DNA of 64,000 nt from Acanthosoma haemorrhoidale. Taxonomy: Eukaryota; Arthropoda; Insecta; Hemiptera; Acanthosomatidae. Below the pieces are notes generated by a model, which saw nothing but the letters and a program-made list of their open reading frames with translations, ran no database searches and was not told the origin of the DNA. Positions 11,276 to 22,791 of this stretch are shown here, one piece after another (position 1 is the first letter of the stretch; each line of letters begins with the position of its first letter). Location: positions 121,001,827 to 121,065,826 of the forward strand of contig OV884013.1 of the NCBI GenBank assembly GCA_930367205.1, given 5' to 3'. The position numbers and the translations under genes were made by a program.

Positions 11276-11858
11276 TACCCGTTAACACTTATCTATAACT
11301 TGTAGCCATTCACCATTATCATTTGTCATTAGTCAACATAGATTAGCCCATAGAGCATATCTGACATTACAAGGTCATGCATTTGGCTCCGGCTCAATCC
11401 CCATTTTCTAACTACTGATGACTTTTTCCTCTATATTTGTATATAATAATATTTGTATAGTATAATTATAAAAATTCCATGTTTAGTTTTTTATTTGAAC
11501 CATGTATTTAACTTAAAATCATTTTGGTTTAGGTCTTTCTGCTATTCAAAAATCACAATTTTTTTCTTATTAAGAGTCCGTAGTTGACCCTTTAATATTT
11601 ATGGGGGTTCAGCGTCTAATATCTAATGATGGTGTATGGTTTACTGGAAATGGCACCATAAATTTCTGGTCCAATCAGCCAGGAGTCTACTTTAAGGACA
11701 AACGCATTACTCGTGATCGATGCATAATACTACACAGTAGCTAGTCATTGAGCCTATTGTCTTTATGTCCAAAAACTGGCCCGAAGTTATTATTCCTTCG
11801 GAACTTTTACGCTTGTACTGTTTATAGTACTTTGTACTACTATCTAATTTTTTTTTTC
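11276..11858. other. AT-rich stretch, no gene seen
   Basis: No recognised content. Confidence 0.45.
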
Positions 11859-12160
11859 AATTTTCCTTCTGAGCGTCTGTGGCTTTCGCACTCTTCGTCA
11901 GCCTCCACTGGCTTGTATCCGGTGACGCAGCCGACCGACGAGCTTGGGAGACTTCCCAAGACTCCGCTTCCTCTTTCATAATCGGGGGAGGTGACAACCA
12001 TGTGGATTTGGGAGGCCTCTGGGCTTTTTGTAAATATTGTATGAATGATGAATTGTAAATATGGTATGAATGAGAACATTTATCGCAATTACTTATTGCC
12101 TAATAAGGCAGATTGTGATTTTAGCACAATAAAGAATAAAATCCTGTAAATTTTCCTTCT
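11859..12160 (+). mobile_element. Jockey-like LINE 3' UTR insertion with 12-bp target-site duplication
   Basis: A 278-bp insert (11871-12148) contains only the LINE 3' UTR. It includes CTTCCCAAGACTCCGCTTCC, GACAACCATGTGGATTTGG, GAATGAGAACATTTATC and the end GGCAGATTGTGATTTTAGC followed by CAATAAAGAATAAAA. Perfect direct repeats AATTTTCCTTCT at 11859-11870 and 12149-12160 flank it. This copy fixes the true 3' terminus of the family and shows a low-complexity AATAAAG-rich tail rather than a pure poly(A). Confidence 0.9.
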
Positions 12161-12230
12161 TTCTAATTTTCATTTTAGTATCAAAATACAGATCGAACTC
12201 TTGACATTTAGTCATCACAATTCATGATAT

Positions 12231-12565
12231 TTACTGTATGATACTATATGAAAGCGTGTGATACTATATGATACTGTATGATACCGTATGATACTATATG
12301 ATACTGTGTGATACTCTATGATACTGTGTGATACTCTATGATACTATATGATACCGCATGATACTGTATGATACTCTATGATACTCTATATGATACTATA
12401 TGATACCGTATGATACTATATGATACTGTATGATACCGTATGATACTGTATGATACTATATGATAATGTATGATACTATATGATACCGTATGATACTATA
12501 TGATACTGTGTGATACCGTATGATACTGTATGATACCACATGATACTGTATGGTACTATATGATG
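12231..12565. repeat. 10-bp satellite (ATGATACTRT), about 33 copies
   Basis: Tandem decamers, mainly ATGATACTGT, ATGATACTAT and ATGATACCGT, with rare insertions (for example near 12388). Higher-order alternation of ACTAT and ACTGT types is visible. No spacers, so it is not a CRISPR array. Confidence 0.95.
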
Positions 12566-13699
12566 ATGTTTTTTTTATTAGAATATCCCTCGGAAATGGA
12601 ACTTTAACTGTCAAAAGCAGTCATGAGTATCATTTTTTGAAACAATTACTTATTGTACTTTGCTACATTACCAGGTGGGCCATGTGGGCTACAGTACCTA
12701 CCATGTGGATATTGTAATGATCCCAACTTTTAGGATCAGTGTGTTTAAATGCATTTGATAATTAAATGAAAATGGCTATAAAATTCATTACGAATTAAAC
12801 GCACGGTTCAATCTTTAATAAAAAGAATATTCAAAAATATTTTTTGAAGGTAAGTGGGTTGTTTTATTTTCAGTGGGCTTTTCTCGCCTTATTTAATCCT
12901 TTATGTTATTGGCTAAACAAAAACTAAAACTTTTATCATTATTTATTTCCATTCGCTATAGTGATTTCTTATTTAACTGATCTCTAAAAATGTATCATCA
13001 ATTTTTCTTCTGTTTTAATTTTAAAAAATGTTTGTGACGGTCTAACAAGTAGCCTGTTTGGGGTTATCCTTCGTATTTACAGCCATTTATCACTGAAAAC
13101 ATTTAATATTAATTAAAAGCCGAAATAATTCTATTATGAAGAATTTTTCTGTGGAACAATGTAGATAGATTTTGAAAAAAGTGTTATTTGCGTGACGAGG
13201 CCATTGGCTTTGGGTTACCGGTGATAGTAGAAGACAATAGAATGAATGAGCGGATTATCCCCTCCAGAAATCAATTCATGGAGTTTGTGATTTTTAATCA
13301 AATTTGAAAGGAAGATAGTATTTCAATCTTTTTGTATGGTACAATTTAGATTGCAAGTTTTGGAATTCGAAAATATTTGAATTTTTGGCAGTGGAAGCCC
13401 TCAGGTCAGCTTTTTCCAAGTACTCTGGTGTGTATAAGTTATTTTCAATTTTGATTTGTTTCCAAGAAGTCGAAGAGGCAATATTTATTTAGCTCCTGTA
13501 TTTTTTTATGCTCGAACCTTTATTAAAGTCGTTTGTTCTAAATGAGGAAAAGTTTATCAAAGACTTAGTCTTTTAATTTGTGGGGAATATGATATAATAT
13601 ATTTTTTTTCGAAAAATTAACGTGTGAACTCATATGCTAATTTTTGTGCATACATTGTTATTAGATGAATGCATTTCTTAGTGTCACACAGGATTGCAG
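12566..13699. other. AT-rich sequence upstream of the candidate first exon
   Basis: No repeats or genes recognised; it may contain the distal promoter of the feature at 13700-13987. Confidence 0.4.
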
Positions 13700-13949
13700 G
13701 CCTTGTGTTTCATTGACGGGGGTATTTCACGTTGTTCGCGGTGGGTGAGACTGGTCCTCACCAGCGAATTCGGCAGCGATCGTTACAAGTGAGTGCCTAG
13801 CTAAGAAGAGGGGGCTCTTGGGAAAGTGTATGGCTTGCGTCCGGAGCTGTCAGTCAGTAGGCGAACAGCCGCTGTCGCGTTACTGTTAGTGCTCCGCTCC
13901 TGCCATGTGCTTCTGACCTTCGTCACTCAAAAACGTCTCTACTCAGAAT
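13700..13949 (+). promoter_or_regulatory. Candidate core promoter and 5' UTR (GC/CpG-rich patch)
   Basis: This patch is much richer in G, C and CpG than the surrounding DNA. It contains arthropod initiator-like TCAGT motifs (13850-13857, TCAGTCAG), and two short upstream ORFs start at 13829 and 13904. A strong ATG and splice donor follow directly. No TATA box is obvious upstream of the initiator-like motif. The role is inferred from composition and context only. Confidence 0.35.
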
Positions 13950-13987
13950 ATGACACAGGTCACAACTGTTGACCAAAATGACAAAAA
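13950..13987 (+). CDS. Candidate first coding exon of a host gene (MTQVTTVDQNDK...)
   Basis: The ATG at 13950 has an A at -3. It opens a 12-codon reading, MTQVTTVDQNDK, plus two bases of the next codon. A consensus 5' splice site GTGAGT (13988-13993) follows immediately. Short first exons of this shape, at the end of a CpG-rich leader and before a long AT-rich intron, are normal for large arthropod genes. The product is not recognised. No downstream exon can be assigned with confidence; one candidate with the matching phase is at 50379-50447. The alternative is a chance donor in a GC-rich non-coding patch. Confidence 0.35.
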
Positions 13988-15334
13988 GTGAGTGAATATT
14001 ATGTTTATTATTACTTTAGATTAAAAAAAAAAAAATCTCAAAAACTCTTTTTTTCATAAAAAATTCAGTCACTTATACGATATAAGTAATTATTTGAAAC
14101 TAGGATCAGCTGGCTCGCTATTTTTCATTTGATTGCTTACAAGATAGTCCTCATAGCAAGGAGTTGGCTTATATGTATATAACACCGTTATTAATGCTAT
14201 GTTAATATTTATTAATCCAAGTCTTAGTAGAATTTTTACTATTTGTATTAATAATGTGTAGCAAAAAATAGTAACAAGCTATTTTAACCTTAGGAAATCA
14301 AATATGGAGTAAGAAAATAGAACAAAAAAATAAATAAGTAAATCACTATTTTATGAATATATTATTCCGTTATATGTTATTAATAGTTCAGCAATCAAAC
14401 TCAAAAGTTGCTCAAAACCGAAGAGATGTCAACAGGATATAGTTGAAGAAACTATTTTAAAGTAGATAAAATAACTTTCTGCTAATACATACAGAAAAAA
14501 TTAATATACAGAGTTTCTAAGATCTTTCTTAAATTATAACTAATTATAACTGCAACGTATTAATTATGCCATCTCTTTTGTTGGCTCTCAAAACTATAGT
14601 TTTTTTTTTGAATATTTTTTAAAACTCAGCGAGTTCAGACTTTGAGACAACCTTCCCTTTATTGTTTTTAAAGCATTCAAAGCAAGATGGAGCACAGTAC
14701 CAGGTGTTGACGAATATTTCCAGATAGTGATAAGTGTGGTTTAGGCTCAGTTGGATATGAAGAGGGAGAAATGACAGCTCAACAGTGTATTGACTAAACA
14801 AACTTTTGGTAGTTTTTACGTCTTCACTACTTCAGGCCAAAAGATCGCTTTTAATTTTTTTTAACTTTTGCTCTCTGTTACTTCTTCTTCCACGAGTCCT
14901 TTCCCGAAGGTTTGGCAGAACGTCGGCCAAAATATCTGAGAAAAAACTGACCCCTCCGAAAACCAAAATATATTATATATTTATTATTTTTTATTTTCAA
15001 TGCTATTTTATTCTAAATCGTTTGCTTATCGGCGAGCAAGGATACGTGATATGGTACAATAGGAGACTTTTGTCCTGTTTCCAAAAGGAAAATGTCTTAT
15101 ACAGAACAGGAGTTAATGAAAAAAAATTAAAAGCAAACAAAAAGCTCATTCACAGCCAATATGAATGAAGGACAATTTTAAACATACGCGTGCAGTGAGC
15201 AATTGTTGTTAACGGTCTCATTCATGTCGTAATTACAATATCTCATTCATGAGATTTGCATATGCCATTTATATAATACTCATTATATCCTACATTTTTA
15301 GTAGAAGCGTGTACTTGAGTTGACATGGTACGTA
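13988..15334. other. AT-rich stretch, no gene seen
   Basis: The longest open frame, 14806-15168 (120 codons), has a hydrophobic start and a basic middle, but no recognisable domain and biased low-complexity content. It is not called as a gene. Confidence 0.45.
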
Positions 15335-15550
15335 CCCTTATTTTTGTAAGTAACCCCTTCCTGGTCCCTAAAATCATACCCTTTAATACCTGCAATGGCC
15401 AAGACACCCTCACTTATTCCTAAGCATTCAACAAAGTATGTTCTAAGGCTGTAACTGATTAATATTTGTATATATCCCAGTGTTTTGTTTGTACTTTATA
15501 ATAAAGTTTTTTTAAAAAACTTTCCTCTATAAGATTATTTAACTTACCCC
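15335..15550 (+). mobile_element. Diverged family C element 3' end
   Basis: Matches, with many changes, the copies at 24530-24878, 27780-28095 and (inverted) 31445-31719. Shared blocks are TATTTTTAAGTAAG-like, ATGTAGTAACGTAACT-like, CAGTGTTTTGTTTGTACTT, TAATAAAG and CTCTATAAGATTATTTAACTT. The AATAAAG block followed by a T/A-rich tract looks like a 3' end. The element class is not identified. Confidence 0.55.
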
Positions 15551-15894
15551 TAGGTCGTGAGCCCATATGATTATCCTACAAGAAATTATTGAGTTAGTTT
15601 ATGTTATGTAACTTTGCCTGCATGCTTATTCATTAAAGTCCGATGAATGACAACTAATAATGCTTAAAGTACATTATAATGCATTTTTGTTTTCTGTTAA
15701 CATTTATGCCATTTGACGTAGTCTGACGTCATTAATGACTGGAACTTTACGATTTTATGACGCCCCTAATATCAATGAGAACATTGAATCGTTTTATCTT
15801 TGTATATTTCATGATTGTTTTTAAAAGTTTTAGTCAGTCTTAAATGACTTGTAATTCCCCAAAAAACTAGTTGAAAACATTAGTGACGAATGTT

Positions 15895-15897
<3 letters not shown>

Positions 15898-15959
<62 letters not shown>
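15898..15959. repeat. (TC)n microsatellite, about 31 copies
   Basis: Uninterrupted CT dinucleotides. Confidence 0.98.
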
Positions 15960-15962
<3 letters not shown>

Positions 15963-16165
15963 CTGCACGTAATGCGTTGCGTTTTACAACTAATAAACTA
16001 AAACGCAATATCATTTATTTACGTAATACCCTATAAATATATCTGTGTTCTAAAACCAACAATCGATTATACAACTAATTGAGGAAGTTGCACCAAGAGG
16101 TTAATTAGCATCGAAAGCCTAATAAATGTCAACTGTAATCTCATTAAAATATTTTAAAATAGTTT

Positions 16166-16603
16166 ATTGTCATTTTAAACTAAAATAATGAAGTTTTTGT
16201 TTTTTTCACATTTCTAAAATTTGTGTTCGGATGTTCTTTTAGGGTTGTAATAAATTAGAAACATGCTTCTCAAGAATTAAAAAAAAAAAAAAAAGGCGAG
16301 TACTTATACTTCAATTGATAGTTTCTAAGGTTAAATTTTCTTTATTATTTATTAAACAGACATTTTTCATCAATAGCTGACACATAATTATCATTTATGG
16401 TTAAAATGAAACAACAGTAAGTATACAAAATATAACTTTTATGTCTTATATGCGGTTGATTAAGCAAACCAATAGTAACAGCGTATTTAATTTTGTCCGA
16501 ATAAAATTTCATTAGGTTCATAATTGATTTTTTTAATTAGTCAGTAATTAAAATTGAAATAATTCTAACAGTGATTATAAACAGTGATAATGCTAAGATA
16601 AAA
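16166..16603. repeat. 438-bp segment, copy 1
   Basis: Nearly identical to 18301-18738, including the internal A-run near 16280. The only other difference seen is scattered single bases. No TIR, ORF or tail is visible at its ends. It is the probable source or a sister of the segment that interrupts the LINE copy at 17905-18957. Confidence 0.85.
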
Positions 16604-17320
16604 ACAAAATTTTACGACATTTAAATCTTACATGATTATAATATAGATAAGTAAACTATCTGTGAAACCTTGGAATCATCATTGTCGTGAGTGAATCGGT
16701 TGAATTGAATGAGCTTCAGTCAGCTGAAAACAACACAATCAAATAAGCCTACACAAACAAAGAATGCCCATCGATTGAGTTTCCTTTCACTTCCGACTTT
16801 CATTCAAGCCCCAAGTGTGCTCCAAACCCACTGGGTTACATAGCGTACTAATGAAAAAGGCATTAGGTTTAAGTCAGATGTAATATCGATCGAACCAGGA
16901 AACCAATAGTAGTGTCCTACGTTTACATATGCACTTATATAAACAGCCAATAACAAAATACATAACAAAATAATACAAACATGTAATGATTAATCAGTGT
17001 ATTTCTAAATACATATCGTTACATATCCGTAAACACTATTGTCTTTTTAGCGCTATAAGGTTTAAGAACGATCTTCAGCGATGATTTTCAATATCATTAC
17101 ACGTCGGTATAACTTTTTGTACGAAGTCTATAGAATTGTAATTTCAAAGATAGACAACAAATGGTGTGATGCACATGCGCAGTTAAAGATGATGCTACCT
17201 TTTTTGAATACATGACATTTATAATGTTTTTACGTAATTCCGCTCCACTTGAGCTCCAATACATATTACCTACTGTCAAGACATTTAATTTGATACCCTT
17301 AGTATGATAGGGAAATATTT
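16604..17320. other. AT-rich stretch, no gene seen
   Basis: No recognised content. Confidence 0.45.
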
Positions 17321-17538
17321 ATAGTTTAATTGCAAATATTACAGTATTATAAGTTTGTAATTATAGTTTAATTGCAAATATTACAGTATTGTAAGTTTGT
17401 AATTATAGTTTAATTGCAAATATTACAGTATTATAAGTTTGTAATTATAGTTTAATTGCAAATATTACAGTATTATAAGTTTGTAATTATAGTTTAATTG
17501 CAAATATTACAGTATTATTAGTTTGTAATTATAGTTTA
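17321..17538. repeat. 42-bp minisatellite, 5.2 copies
   Basis: Units start at 17321, 17363, 17405, 17447 and 17489. Each begins ATAGTTTAATTGCAAATATT and ends AAGTTTGTAATT. Copies differ by one or two bases only, so the expansion is recent. Confidence 0.95.
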
Positions 17539-17904
17539 CTTGTTAAGAGACATCTTTTCTGTCCCTATTCTCTGCCCATGTAATTTTGGGTTATGCCATG
17601 CCAGAGTTAATCTAGAAAAGTGTTATACCAGGGCGTTTTACCTTGCTCAAGGAAGTGGCGTGAGACATATTAAATGAATGAATGCCAGCAAGAACAATAT
17701 CTTAATCTAGTAATCTATTAGATGGATATATGTTTTATATCCTAGATTAACAAAAGGAATTCCAAATAGCTACACAATTTTAATAGGTATATATTTATTG
17801 TCCGTAACCGTGATAGACTTTAAGTCTAAGTCTAAGGAGCGAACACCTGAGTTTTATCTACTGCGCTGTTTACTTTTGGCAGTCAAGTATAACATGCACT
17901 TCTT

Positions 17905-18227
17905 ATACACCGTTAACAAAACCCTTCATAACGATCTTAATATACCTTACATACTTAAACTCATCCCTTCCAAGTACATGAAATTCCATAGTGACCTATC
18001 CAACCACCCTAATCCCCTAGCACAGTCATTGCACTGCACCATTCATCCCTATAATCCTCCTCGGAGATTAAAACGGCAGTGGCCTCGTGACCTGCTATAA
18101 ATGCGCGACAGTGAGAGTCCTGGCAATGGCCAGTTTCTCCAATCATGTCCTGAGCGTATGTGGCTCTCGCGCTCTTGGTCAGCCTCCGCTGGCTAATATC
18201 CAGTGACGCGGCTAACGAAGGAGCTGG
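17905..18227 (+). mobile_element. Jockey-like LINE, C-terminus and first part of 3' UTR
   Basis: Encodes the clean end of the LINE ORF: NKTLHNDLNIPYILKLIPSK, LSNHPNPLAQSLHC and a terminal PPRRLKRQWPRDLL followed by a stop at about 18100. The 3' UTR then runs to about 18227, where it is cut by foreign sequence. It resumes at 18739. Confidence 0.85.
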
Positions 18228-18738
18228 CATAAAAACATAATTCTCTACATACTATAAAAAAAAAAGGCATTTATACTTGTTGTCACTCTAAACTAATTTC
18301 ATTGTCATTTTAAACTAAAATAATGAAGTTTTTGTTTTTTTCACATTTCTAAAATTTGTGTTCGGATGTTCTTTTAGGGTTGTAATAAATTAGAAACATG
18401 CTTCTCAAGAATTAAAAAAAAAAAAAAAGGCTAGTACTTATACTTCAATTGATAGTTTTTCAGGTTAAATTTTCTTTATTATTTATTAAACTGACATTTT
18501 TCATCAATAACTGACATATAATTATCATTTATGGTTAAAATGAAACAACTGTAAGTATACAAAATATAACTTTTATGTCTTATATGCGGTTGATTAAGCA
18601 AACCAATAGTAACAGCGTATTTAATTTTGTCCGAATAAAATTTCATTAGGTTCATAATTGATTTTTTTTAATTAATCAGTAATTAAAATTTAAATAATTC
18701 TAACAGTGATTATAAACGGTGAGAATGCTAAGGTAAAA
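18228..18738. repeat. Insertion splitting the LINE; contains copy 2 of the 438-bp segment
   Basis: The first 73 bp (18228-18300) are unique in the window. The rest (18301-18738) repeats 16166-16603. The LINE 3' UTR is interrupted exactly here, and its missing middle (a GGAGCGTGGGGGACTTCC-like block) is partly lost. So the segment arrived after the LINE did. Confidence 0.75.
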
Positions 18739-18957
18739 GACTCCCTTCCCAAGACCCCGCTTCCTCTTTCGCACGCGAGGGAGGTGACAACCATGTGGAT
18801 TTTGGAGGCCTCTGGGCTGTTTGCAAATATTGTATGAATGAGCGAGTGAATGACGAATTGTAAATATGGTATGAATGAGAACATTTATCTCAATTACAAA
18901 CTGCCTAATAGGGCAGATTGTAATTTTAGCACAATAAAGAAGTTACTGTAGATAGTG
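18739..18957 (+). mobile_element. Jockey-like LINE, 3' UTR terminal part
   Basis: Continues the LINE begun at 17905: CTTCCCAAGACCCCGCTTCC, GACAACCATGTGGATTTTGG and the terminus GCAGATTGTAATTTTAGCAC followed by AATAAAGAAG. It forms one insertion with 17905-18227, split by 18228-18738. Confidence 0.85.
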
Positions 18958-19694
18958 CAGATGAGAAAGTCAAAGAAATGAACAGCTGGTACATATTTAA
19001 CATTTGCATTCATTCAGAGTACACTCTTCCGGGATGTGATCACCCCCCCCCCTCCGAATGATTGTGGTGCCTGGATCCGAACCGATTTACTTTTGAAGTT
19101 ATCCTTTAAAGCTTTTATGAACTAAACGAAACATGCAGGTCACGCCGACCTCAGCAGTGACCTTATTATATACAATCGTTTTCTATTTATAGCCAAGAGA
19201 TCGTCGACAAAGGAATGGATCGCTAATCTATAAATAGGGAAACTCCAATGTCAGTTGTCTCATCTATTTAGGGAGGTCGGGGCTGGAATCGAGTTCACAA
19301 TTACCTCTCTTCCTTGACGAGGAATCCCCAGAAACAACACCGGCAGAGGAGAAGCCATTATCTGTCAGGAACTAAACGTTTCTCTGTCGTGCAGATGAAC
19401 AAAGAAACATCCTAAAAAATAGTCTAGATGACTAAGTGGAGAGAAAGTAGACAATGATCTACTAGCATTAGCGGATGAGGGAAAACGGACTTAAATAGTC
19501 CAAAAATTACCCTAAGAAGTGGATGACCTGAGTCGTTAAGACTCAAAAGGCATCATGAAACCTTTCCAATAAGACATAGTCATCATCACCTGGCTCATCA
19601 CAAAACCTTAATTACTAAATACCACCTTATAATGTGTTGCATTAGCATGCACTTTCAGCTTATCAGCAGTATATCCCAGGAATATTACACACTC
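18958..19694. other. Mixed-composition stretch, no gene seen
   Basis: Contains a C-run at about 19042-19052 and moderately GC-rich DNA at 19120-19400 that may be old repeat debris. Nothing was identified. Confidence 0.4.
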
Positions 19695-19860
19695 CCTATT
19701 CTGACAGAAAGAGAGCCGCAGACGCTCTTGCCATTAGATGAGAATAATGGTCAGTCCCATAACTGCCTGTAGATCGGCTATAGATCTCTAGGCAACTTCC
19801 GCTTCAATCCCCCAGGAGGATTCTAGAGATTGGTGGTGCTTAGTAGCGTTGGAATTCGAA
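19695..19860 (-). mobile_element. Ancient Jockey-like LINE fragment
   Basis: Aligns loosely to the LINE C-terminus and 3' UTR in minus orientation. Anchors are GAGAGCCGCAGACGCTC, TCTAGGCAACTTCCG, AGGAGGATTCTAG and TGGTGCTTAGTAGCG. Its heavy divergence shows the family has been active over a long period. Confidence 0.5.
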
Positions 19861-20610
19861 CGTTCGAATACTTTTTTCGTTTAATTTAAAGGCAATCTGT
19901 TTTAGAATATTGAGAATATTAGCTCAGTGCCGGCGTTGAACGGGGCATTTCCTATTTTGTCTAAGGTCTCTGAATCGGAAAGATCTGGATATGCTTGGTT
20001 TTCGAGTTTTCAAAGTTCAAGTGCATAAATAACAGATTGGTTTTCTGATGAGTAGTGATTTTAATGTCCGTAAGTACAATAAAAATATAACTGTTCTTTA
20101 GGTTATTGTCATTTAATTCATATAGTGCTGATAGTACGCACATAACAGGGCTATAATGACATAACACCCACGGTATAATGATCATTTTTATAGCCTTATT
20201 AAAAAGGTAAATAAGAAGTTGCGCAAGGTAAATTTATATAGAGCATAATATATCTACTATCTATTATTCAATATCAAGAGATAGAACTTATAATAGAAAA
20301 ACAAATTATTCCGTGTCCTATGAGTAACGTTAACGTTCAGATGACAAATTCACATCTGGTAAATAAAAATATCATCATAAAAAAAAAGAATGACAATAAA
20401 AAATAAATTGTAAACCTCTATAGAAATGATAATAATTATGAAATACAAATAAAAATAGTTTAACTGCTTTTAGTAAATGAAGCCCATAGAAACCACCCAT
20501 AAGAAAAAAAAAATCAATATCCATAAGTCTGTACAGTAAGAGATTAAATAAAATCAATACAAAAGAAAACAAGAAAGTGGCATACAAACAGGCAGCCAAC
20601 ATTTATCTAT
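19861..20610. other. AT-rich stretch, no gene seen
   Basis: Open frames at 19961-20185 and 20375-20602 (minus) are AT-driven and unrecognised. Confidence 0.4.
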
Positions 20611-20860
20611 TTATAGTAAACAATCAAATAAAAGTAAGAAAACAGAATATTTCATAGTGAATGAATGAATCGTTTCCAGACTAACGAGCCTCTCTTTGAA
20701 GGTTCGAAGGGATGAAGCATGGCGGATGTTAGGAGCTGGAGAATTCCAGAGAGTAGTAGAGCGAGCGAGGAAGGACCGATCGTCGTTTTGTGGGCAGCAG
20801 TAGTGGACTGAGGTTTTGAACTGTAAAATATATTTTATGCATGGGGGGGGGGGGTGATGC
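20611..20860 (-). pseudogene. C-terminal tail of a non-LTR reverse transcriptase
   Basis: On the minus strand the peptide RSFLARSTTLWNSPAPNIRH followed by ASSLRTFKERL is the characteristic ending of many LINE RT ORFs (the SFxxRTxxLWNSLP ... SLxxFKxRL pattern). It belongs to a different LINE family from the Jockey copies here. A run of G near 20844 on the plus strand lies just upstream in the reading direction. Confidence 0.65.
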
Positions 20861-20922
20861 GAATGGTTGTTTTGAAAAATGAATGAACCGAATATTGTGC
20901 ACGGAAGGAGGGGAAGAACCAC

Positions 20923-21363
20923 CCTAACCTTTTTATTTTTTTGGTGTTTTCTTGTTATTATTAACGAAGTCCGTATTTTGAGAAAGGACGTAGGTCTAAA
21001 ATATTTCCCAGGTTAATAATTCACTATCATATCAAGTAGTGCTAAAGAAACACAAAGCAATAATTAACATTAATAAATATATATATTAAAAATTGTTTTA
21101 TTAACAAACTGGTTAGGTACAGCCTGAATATAAACTGAAATACCTAACTAGGTAACTAAGATACTAATAATAAATTTACGAAAAAATAAATAGTAAGAGA
21201 AATAAAATGAAATAAAAATGAAAGTAACTCTCCGATGGACAGCAAGCAGTTTAAAAGTGACCAGCGAGTTTTATATTGACAAGTTACCATTTTATTAATC
21301 ACAGTCCTCCTGTGAGAGACCAGACATGAAGAATTTAGAACTGATATTAAGATCCCTCATACT
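20923..21363. other. AT-rich stretch, no gene seen
   Basis: No recognised content. Confidence 0.4.
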
Positions 21364-21373
21364 GTTCTTATTT

Positions 21374-22040
21374 TTTTATATTCTTTATTGTGCTAAAATT
21401 ACAATCTGCCTTATTAGGCAATAAGTAATGAAATAAATGTTCTCATTCATACCATATTTACAATTTTCATTCACGCCCTGAGGCCTCCCAAATCCACATT
21501 GTTGTCACTTCCCTCTCGTGCGAAAGAGGAAGTGGAGCCTTGGGAAGTCCCCTATGCTCCTCCGTCACCGGACACGAGCCAGTGGAAGCCAACAAAAAGC
21601 GAGAGACATGATTAAAGAAACTGGCCATTGCCAGGACTCTCACTGTAACGCATTTATAGCAGGCCACTGCCGTTTTAGTCTCCGAGGAGGATTATAGGGA
21701 TGTTGGGGGCAGTGTAATGACTGTGCTAGGGGATTAGGGTGGTTGGATAGGTTACTATAGAATTTCATGAACTTGGAAGGGATGAGTTCTAGAATGTAGG
21801 GTATATTAAGATCGTTATGAAGGGTTTTATTGCTGACGTAATAAGGGCCATTTACTATTGTTCTCAGGACTTTTGATTGAAATACGCTTGATGTTCGACT
21901 TTTTTGCTGCCCCCCATAAAGCTTTATTCCTTATGTCGAGATTCGCTTAAGTATAACTTTGTAGATTAGTAGTTTATTTTCTATTGAGAGATAGGATGTC
22001 CTTCGAAGTAGTCTGTATAGTTGTCCAAAGCGTCTGTTAC
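21374..22040 (-). mobile_element. Jockey-like LINE, 5'-truncated
   Basis: In minus orientation it holds the whole 3' UTR (terminus at 21374-21410) and the C-terminal part of the ORF, broken by frameshifts and a deletion near 21880. GTTCTTATTT occurs at both edges (21364-21373 and 22041-22050) and is a probable 10-bp target-site duplication. The LINE itself has a somewhat similar sequence at that point, so the call is not fully certain. Confidence 0.82.
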
Positions 22041-22060
22041 GTTCTTATTTAGTTCTAAAA

Positions 22061-22785
22061 TTTTATCATTGCTGATTCCGCACTTGGGGTCGATTTAAAC
22101 CAAAAATACATTGCACAGAAATACGAACTTGGCCTGTATTTGACCCGCTCTGATTAATTTGAAGGATTTCTGTCGAGTTTTAAAGGATAAGCGATGAAAA
22201 GAATGTCAACTCAATTTTTGCAATGTTATTATTGGATGGATTTCTATTACACAAAGGACCTTGTATATTGTGCTCAAATAATTCCATCTGGGAATAATTG
22301 TATAAGTGTGTAAACTATCAACGTTATAATCCATTGACTGTGATAATACTAATGCTAGGATTGTATTGGAGTTAGGAGCAAGTGAGTTGCTAGTTCTAAT
22401 AATTAATATTGTGAAGTACAACTCGGAGACAATCTGGAGCGTGGGACAGTTGTACAAGGAGCGGGAACAATATCCTCTTAATGAGCAATAATTTGTAACT
22501 CGGCGTATCCATTCGCAGCCATAGAATGAATATTAATTGAATGTGATCGATTCGCAATATCGATGTTATAAGTGATATTTTAACTTACTTTTTTTTTTTG
22601 AAATAGTTCATCAAAACCACTGAATTAAATACTTTTGTGCCCTTATGAGCTTCAAATGAGGGCATATCTACAGGTTACTACCCTTTTCCAGCCAGAGAAA
22701 ATAAATTTGTTCTCACGGGTAAGGAACGAAGACAACGGTCGTCTTTGACTATCGGTCTAGCATTACTCATTAACAACAACTTTGT
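22061..22785. other. AT-rich stretch, no gene seen
   Basis: The minus open frame at 22206-22457 is not recognisable. Confidence 0.4.
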
Positions 22786-22791
22786 TATGAT

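Noticed and set aside
12231..12565. Possible CRISPR-like array of short repeats
   Set aside because: Decamers are contiguous without spacers, and the host is a eukaryote; it is a satellite.
14806..15168. 120-codon plus frame with hydrophobic N-terminus
   Set aside because: No domain, AT-driven composition, lysine- and leucine-rich low complexity; nothing adjacent supports a gene.
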